Positions 59,477 through 64,000 of a stretch of 64,000 nt of DNA are shown one piece after another. Both the position numbers and the translations under genes were made by a program. Each line of letters begins with the position of its first letter. Position 1 is the stretch's first letter. Origin of the DNA: Archangium violaceum Cb vi76 (GTDB taxonomy: Bacteria > Myxococcota > Myxococcia > Myxococcales > Myxococcaceae); contig NZ_JPMI01000079.1 in NCBI RefSeq assembly GCF_000733295.1, positions 105,537 to 169,536 of the forward strand, in the 5' to 3' direction. The notes under the pieces were generated by a model that had not been told where the DNA came from, did not search any database, and saw only the letters and a program-made list of their open reading frames with translations.

Positions 59477-60901
59477 ATGCAGCCGAAATTGAACCGGCTC
59501 CTGCGGGCACTCGCCCGTGAGGGGCTCGATGTGACGTACGACGGTCGTGTCTACTCCGTGCGCCTCCAGGGCGATTCCCACGCGCCGCCCGCCGAGGTGC
59601 TCCTCCCACCCGAACTGCCCGTGGAGGGCAAGGCCTTCCAGCAACTGGCCGCGCTCGCGGCGTTGAAGCACCCGGGCGGTGGCCGGGTGAAGCGCGTGCG
59701 CGCCACGCCGGACTTCCACCCGGGTGACTCCGGCGTGGCCATCGGCTCGGTGGTGCACACGGAGGGCCTGGTGGTGCCCGGCGCGGTGGGCACCGACATC
59801 AACTGCGGCATGCGCCTGCATGTCGCGGACCTGCCCGTGGAGACCTTCCTCGCCCGCCGGGACACCTTCGTCGAGCGGATGAAGGGCCACTACTTCTTCG
59901 GCACGCGGGACGTGGCGCTGGGCTCGCGCGCGGTGGAGGCGCTGCTGCGCGATGGCCTGCCGGGCTGGCTGCTGGAGACGATGGAGGCGCCGCTGGGCGT
60001 GGTGGCCCGGGCGGACCTGGGGCAGCTCGACCGGGAGTCGGCGCGGGTGTACCTGGGCGGGGCGCTGGAGGGAGACCCGGCGTGGGCGCCCACGGGGCTG
60101 CGCCGGGAGGGTGTGGTGCGCGACCCGGGCCTGGCCACCATTGGTGGGGGCAACCACTTCGTGGAGGTGCAGCGGGTGGAGGCGGTGATGGACCGGGCGC
60201 GGGCGTGGGAGTGGGGCGTGCGCGAGGGACAGCTCGCGTTCATGATCCACTCGGGCTCGCGGGACATGGGCAGGCACGTGGGGAACACGTGGCGGGAGCG
60301 GACGCGGGCGGCGTGGCCGGTGGGGGCCCCCCTGCCGGAGAGCGGGATTCTGCCGCTGGTGGAGCCGGCGCAGGTGCGCGAGTACCTGCGGGCCGAGGCC
60401 ACGGCGGCCAACTACGCCTTCCTCAACCGGCTGCTGCTGGCGGAGCTGCTGAGGCAGACGCTGCGGGAGCTGTTCGGGGACGTGGAGGCGCCGCTCGTCT
60501 ACGACGTGCCGCACAACATCACCCTGCCGTGGGAGGGCGGGTGGCTGGCGCGCAAGGGGGCGTGCCCGGCGGAGGCGGAGCAGCCGGTCATCATCCCCGG
60601 CTCCATGGGGGCGGCGTCCTACCTGATGGTGGGGCAGGGCAACGCGGAGGCGCTGGCGTCGGCGTCGCATGGAGCGGGGCGGGCGCGCTCGCGCTTCTCC
60701 ATGGCACGGGGCGGGGCGGACCGGCGGGAGGAGGCGCTGGGCCTCACGGGGGTGGACTGCATCACCCTCCGGGCCGAGCGCCGCATCGAGGAGGCGCCGG
60801 CGGCCTACAAGCCCATTGGCCCGGTGGTGGCCTCGCAGGTGGAGGCGGGCCTCGTCCGGGAGGTGGCGCGGATGGCTCCGCTGATGACTTTCAAGGCCTG
60901 A
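59477..60901 (+). CDS. rtcB: RNA-splicing ligase RtcB
   Basis: 474 residues. The RtcB signatures are complete: GTDINCGMRL (D107, C110), GGGNHFVEV, HSGSRDMG, VPHNIT, PGSMG and ASHGAGR, where H398 is the residue that takes GMP. RtcB joins RNA 2',3'-cyclic phosphate or 3'-phosphate ends to 5'-hydroxyl ends with GTP and manganese, in tRNA and RNA repair. No RtcA or RtcR gene follows. Start ATG 59477 behind GAGAAGG. Confidence 0.96.
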   Translation: MQPKLNRLLRALAREGLDVTYDGRVYSVRLQGDSHAPPAEVLLPPELPVEGKAFQQLAALAALKHPGGGRVKRVRATPDFHPGDSGVAIGSVVHTEGLVVPGAVGTDINCGMRLHVADLPVETFLARRDTFVERMKGHYFFGTRDVALGSRAVEALLRDGLPGWLLETMEAPLGVVARADLGQLDRESARVYLGGALEGDPAWAPTGLRREGVVRDPGLATIGGGNHFVEVQRVEAVMDRARAWEWGVREGQLAFMIHSGSRDMGRHVGNTWRERTRAAWPVGAPLPESGILPLVEPAQVREYLRAEATAANYAFLNRLLLAELLRQTLRELFGDVEAPLVYDVPHNITLPWEGGWLARKGACPAEAEQPVIIPGSMGAASYLMVGQGNAEALASASHGAGRARSRFSMARGGADRREEALGLTGVDCITLRAERRIEEAPAAYKPIGPVVASQVEAGLVREVARMAPLMTFKA

Positions 60902-61037
60902 GAATTCCCTGGGCTTCTCGCAGGGGGAGCGTCAATTCCCTGGCGCTCCCCCCCCGCCACCGGGTGGAATCGGCGGGCGTGTGGGCCGCCCGGCCCACGG
61001 AAACATGACCCCCGAGAGGGGGAGGGGAAACACACAC

Positions 61038-61529
61038 ATGGACCACTTTCCGGACAACCCGGCGGGAATGCCGGGGCCTGGGCCCGACAAGGCGCTGCGG
61101 GACGCCGTGACCCTTCCGGCCTACCTGTTGATGGGGACGGGGGCCCTGACCGTCCTCTTCTGGGTGTTCAACCTGCTGTCGTCGGTCGTCGGAGCCGGGG
61201 CGGGCCAGGAGGGGCTGCCGCCTGAGTTCTACAACGACCCGAACCTGCAGCAGTACCGGGAACTCGCCGAGCAGGTGCTGTCCCTCCAGTCCGAGGGCCC
61301 GAGCGTCATCGGCATCCTCTACAGCCTGGTGGGGGTGGGGCTGGGGGCGCTCATCGCCTTTGGCGGCCTGCAGATGACGAAGTTCAGGATGTACGGCGTG
61401 GCGATCGCCGCCTCCATCATCGCGATGGTGCCGTGCTTCTCCTGCTGCTGCTGCGTCATCGGCCTGCCGGTGGGCATCTGGTCCCTGGTGGTGCTGACCC
61501 GGCAGGAGGTGAAGGCCGCCTTCCGCTGA
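61038..61529 (+). CDS. small membrane protein (DUF4190-like pattern)
   Basis: 163 residues from ATG 61038, GGAGGGGAAA upstream. Three hydrophobic segments (about 27-50, 95-112, 120-150), the last with a run of five cysteines (FSCCCCVIG). A glycine/proline-rich start and a short basic tail. The pattern resembles small DUF4190-type bacterial membrane proteins, but no firm family. The stop lies in the loop of a 9-bp hairpin. Confidence 0.6.
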   Translation: MDHFPDNPAGMPGPGPDKALRDAVTLPAYLLMGTGALTVLFWVFNLLSSVVGAGAGQEGLPPEFYNDPNLQQYRELAEQVLSLQSEGPSVIGILYSLVGVGLGALIAFGGLQMTKFRMYGVAIAASIIAMVPCFSCCCCVIGLPVGIWSLVVLTRQEVKAAFR

Positions 61530-61538
61530 GGCGGCCTT
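61512..61538. terminator. hairpin at end of small membrane protein gene
   Basis: AAGGCCGCC (61512-61520) and GGCGGCCTT (61530-61538) pair perfectly around a 9-base loop that contains the TGA stop. No T-run follows, so it is a weak terminator candidate, possibly two-way between this gene and the converging glgC. Confidence 0.5.
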
Positions 61539-61560
61539 CCAGAGGGGGCCGGGCGGAGGC

Positions 61561-62790
61561 TCAGGCCACCTTCATGCCCTTGGGGATGACCACCACGCCG
61601 CCGGAGGTGACGTGGAAGCGGCGACGGTCCTCGTCCAGGTCGTAGCCGATGGTCATCCCCGGGGGGATTTCCACGTTCTTGTCGATGATGGCGCGGCGGA
61701 TGCGGCAGCGCCGGCCGATGGTGACGTTCTCGAAGAGGATGGAGTCCTGGACCTCGGAGAACGAGTTGACGCGCACCTTGGGCGAGAGCACCGAGCGGTT
61801 CACGTGGCCGCCGGAGATGATGCACCCCTCGCTCACGAGCGAGTCGGTGGAGTGACCCACGCGGTGGTTCTCCCGGTCGGCGAAGACGAACTTGGCCGGG
61901 GGGAAGTTGTTGGGCTGGGTGTAGATGGGCCAGCGGTCGTTGTAGAGGTTGAAGACGGGGTTCACCTCCACCAGGTCCATGTTGGACTGGTAGTAGGTGT
62001 CGATGTTCCCCACATCCCGCCAGTAGCCGCGCTCCTTCTCCTCCTGGCCGGCGATGACGTTCTGGGCGAAGTCGTACACGTAGACCGGCTCGCGCTTGTA
62101 CAGCTCGCTGATGATGGACTTGCCGAAGTCATGGGCGCTGCCCTCGTCGGCGGCGTCGCGCACCACCTCCTTCACCAGCTGCTCGGTGGAGAAGAGGTAG
62201 TTGCCCATGGAGGCCAGGCAGTACTTGGGGTTGCCGGGCATGGGTGGGGGGTTCTTGGGCTTCTCCACGAAGTCCTTCATCCTCCCGTCCGCGTCCACGT
62301 CGATGATGCCGAACTCCTTGCCCTCCTCGATGGGGACGGGGATGGCGGCCACCGTGCAGGCGGCCTTCCGGGAGGTGTGGAAGTCCAGCATCTGCTGGCA
62401 ATCCATCCGGTAGACGTGGTCGGCGCCGAAGACGAAGATGTAGTCCGGCTCCTCGTCGGTGATGATGTTGAGGTTCTGGTAGATGGCGTCGACGCTGCCC
62501 TTGTACCAGTCCATGCCGGTCCGCATCTGGGCCGGTACGGTTTCCACGTAGTGTCCGAGGAAGGCCGACATCCTCCAGGCCCGGGACAGGTGCTTGTTGA
62601 GCGAGTCGCTCTTGTACTGGGTGAGCACCTTCATCCGGTAGATGCCGGAGTTGGCGAAGTTGGACAGCACGAAGTCGATGATGCGGTAGCGCCCGCCGAA
62701 GGGCACCGCGGGCTTGGCGCGTTCACGAGTGAGGGGTTCCAGCCGGGTTCCGGCGCCCCCTGCGAGGATCATTGCCAGCAGTTTGGCCAT
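61561..62790 (-). CDS. glgC: glucose-1-phosphate adenylyltransferase
   Basis: 409 residues from ATG 62790. N-terminal nucleotidyltransferase motif [21 protein letters not shown], then [28 protein letters not shown] and FVEKPKNP; the C-terminal left-handed helix has repeated [15 protein letters not shown] and [13 protein letters not shown]. It makes ADP-glucose from glucose 1-phosphate and ATP, the first committed step of glycogen synthesis. Divergent from the FHA-GGDEF gene. Confidence 0.97.
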   Translation of the reverse strand: MAKLLAMILAGGAGTRLEPLTRERAKPAVPFGGRYRIIDFVLSNFANSGIYRMKVLTQYKSDSLNKHLSRAWRMSAFLGHYVETVPAQMRTGMDWYKGSVDAIYQNLNIITDEEPDYIFVFGADHVYRMDCQQMLDFHTSRKAACTVAAIPVPIEEGKEFGIIDVDADGRMKDFVEKPKNPPPMPGNPKYCLASMGNYLFSTEQLVKEVVRDAADEGSAHDFGKSIISELYKREPVYVYDFAQNVIAGQEEKERGYWRDVGNIDTYYQSNMDLVEVNPVFNLYNDRWPIYTQPNNFPPAKFVFADRENHRVGHSTDSLVSEGCIISGGHVNRSVLSPKVRVNSFSEVQDSILFENVTIGRRCRIRRAIIDKNVEIPPGMTIGYDLDEDRRRFHVTSGGVVVIPKGMKVA

Positions 62791-62922
62791 ATGACCGGGC
62801 ACGTTACCCGGGGTTTGGGGCCCTTCAAGGCCGCCGGAGGGGCACCGTTGAGTATCCAAACCGGGGGGCAGGCATGGCCCTCGTGGCTTCCACCCGCCCA
62901 GCCGTGCTATGTCTTCTAATCG

Positions 62923-63807
62923 ATGGCTGGCGACGAAACCCGAGTAACCAAGATCTCCTCGATCAAGGAACTGGCGACCCCCGTCGAGGCTGAATGCTGC
63001 ATCGTTCAGATCCACGGGCCGGAGCTCGGCAAGAAGTACGCGCTCCAGGAAACCGAGTTCACCATCGGGCGGGAAGAGGGCAACCACATCGTGGTGGACC
63101 TCGACAACGTGTCGCGCAGGCACGCCATGATCATCCGCAAGCAGGGGCGGATGCTCGTGAAGGACCTGGGCTCCACCAACGGCACCTACCTGAACGATCA
63201 AGAGGTGACGCAGGAGACGGTGCTGCGCAGCGGCGATCTCATCAAGGTGGGAGGCTCCATCTTCAAGTTCCTCACCGGTGACAACGTGGAGTTGCAGTAC
63301 CACGAGACCATCTACACGCTGACGATCGTGGATGGGCTCACCGGGGTGAACAACAAGCGTTACTTCCTCGAGTACCTGGAGAGGGAGATGGGGAGGTGCC
63401 ACCGGTACGGGCGCCCCCTGACGCTGATGATGTTCGACATCGACTTCTTCAAGAAGATCAACGACGTGCACGGGCACCTGGCGGGTGACTACGTGCTGCG
63501 CGAGCTGTCGCAGACCATCAAGCGGATGGTGCGCAAGGAGCAGTGCTTCGCGCGCTACGGCGGCGAGGAGTTCGCGCTGGTGGTGCCCGAGGACGGGCTG
63601 GAGAAGGCGCGCATCTTCGCGGAGAAGATCCGTCAGACGATCGAGAAGAAGCAGTTCGTCTTCGAGAACCAGGAGATTCCGGTCACCCTGTCGCTGGGGG
63701 TGGCGGACATGACGCCGGACATGGTGGAGCCGCTGCAGTTCATCAAGGTGGCGGACGCCAACCTGTACAAGGCGAAGAAGACGGGCCGGAACCGGGTGGT
63801 CTGGTAA
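62923..63807 (+). CDS. FHA-GGDEF protein (diguanylate cyclase)
   Basis: 294 residues. FHA domain at about 46-116 ([29 protein letters not shown]), which binds phosphothreonine peptides. GGDEF domain at about 135-292 with [17 protein letters not shown] and active-site GGEEF (213-217), so synthesis of cyclic di-GMP from two GTP is expected. The inhibitory I-site RxxD reads RKEQ, so feedback control by product is likely weak. The FHA suggests control by a serine/threonine kinase. Confidence 0.95.
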   Translation: MAGDETRVTKISSIKELATPVEAECCIVQIHGPELGKKYALQETEFTIGREEGNHIVVDLDNVSRRHAMIIRKQGRMLVKDLGSTNGTYLNDQEVTQETVLRSGDLIKVGGSIFKFLTGDNVELQYHETIYTLTIVDGLTGVNNKRYFLEYLEREMGRCHRYGRPLTLMMFDIDFFKKINDVHGHLAGDYVLRELSQTIKRMVRKEQCFARYGGEEFALVVPEDGLEKARIFAEKIRQTIEKKQFVFENQEIPVTLSLGVADMTPDMVEPLQFIKVADANLYKAKKTGRNRVVW

Positions 63808-63808
63808 C

Positions 63809-63876
63809 AGCGGAAAGCCTCCGTCAGCGGAAGGCCGCCGTCAGCAGAAGGCCGTCGTCAGCAGAAGGCCGCCGTC
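63809..63876. repeat. four 17-bp tandem repeats
   Basis: Four units of the type AGCAGAAGGCCGCCGTC follow the FHA-GGDEF stop at 63809, 63826, 63843 and 63860, differing at a few positions. They lie between the gene and the second MITE-like element. No coding or hairpin function is evident. Confidence 0.85.
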
Positions 63877-63894
63877 AGCACTCCTTGCCCAACA

Positions 63895-64000
63895 TCCCCT
63901 CTCCCCTCGGGAGAGGGTCGGGGTGAGGGTGCCTGTCCCTGTTCTTCAACCCGTGAACCGGACTGGGGGCACGGGTTCCAACCCAAGTCCACCCGATACC
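63895..64000. repeat. MITE-like element, second copy (cut by window end)
   Basis: TCCCCTCTCCCCTCGGGAGA with GGGTGAGGGT inside, then CACGGGTTCCAACCC and CACCCGATACC, match the left end and inner part of the 14695-14832 element. The right inverted end lies beyond the window. Inner regions of the two copies differ at many bases, so it is an old family. Confidence 0.75.

Overview
The window looks like chromosomal DNA of a fruiting myxobacterium of the Cystobacterineae (Archangium, Cystobacter or Stigmatella type). This is inferred from roughly 70% GC coding DNA, many soluble PAS/GAF histidine kinases, a bacteriophytochrome of the Stigmatella kind, ECF sigma/anti-sigma pairs, lipoproteins of unknown function and a large acyl-CoA oxidase. 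No database search was possible; family names rest on motifs read in the translations.

Layout. 1-4.6 kb: a two-domain Clp-type AAA+ ATPase (cut by the window edge), an HNH endonuclease, and a dense one-strand array of 15 tRNA genes with one further class II tRNA-like copy beyond the HNH gene. 4.8-8.6 kb: a frameshifted P1 (DmpA-type) peptidase followed by a microviridin-type graspetide locus, with a two-core precursor peptide and the MvdC- and MvdD-type ATP-grasp ligases. 8.6-18 kb: a small beta-grasp-like protein next to a ThiF/E1-like enzyme, then DUF1684, DUF2905 and DUF2231 proteins and a GH31 alpha-glucosidase, then a minus-strand operon of a vWA protein, an unknown protein and a JAB/JAMM protein. 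18.3-22.6 kb: an overlapping phytochrome kinase / response regulator / hybrid kinase operon. 22.6-31.5 kb: acyl-CoA oxidase, a broken gene, a lower-GC island with two lipoproteins (one carrying a metzincin-like zinc motif), and a phosphatase / M1 peptidase / membrane protein / VOC group.

31.6-44.8 kb: two related histidine kinases, a sigma factor with a double zinc-motif partner, a GIY-YIG protein coupled to a SUKH-like protein behind a perfect 26-bp palindrome, and an ECF sigma/anti-sigma pair. 44.8-53.1 kb: UvrD-type helicase, another REC-PAS kinase, and a polymorphic toxin cassette (PD-(D/E)xK-like secreted protein plus two tandem DUF3396 immunity-like genes) under a paired palindromic operator. 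53.1-64 kb: adenosine deaminase, a short-chain dehydrogenase scar, two PAS-rich kinases, RtcB RNA ligase, GlgC and an FHA-GGDEF protein.

The most interesting leads are the tandem-core graspetide, the pairing of a small beta-grasp-like protein and E1-like enzyme with a nearby JAB/vWA operon (a candidate ubiquitin-like system), the tRNA array rich in C34 anticodons, and a recurrent oriented intergenic element found three times upstream of unrelated genes.
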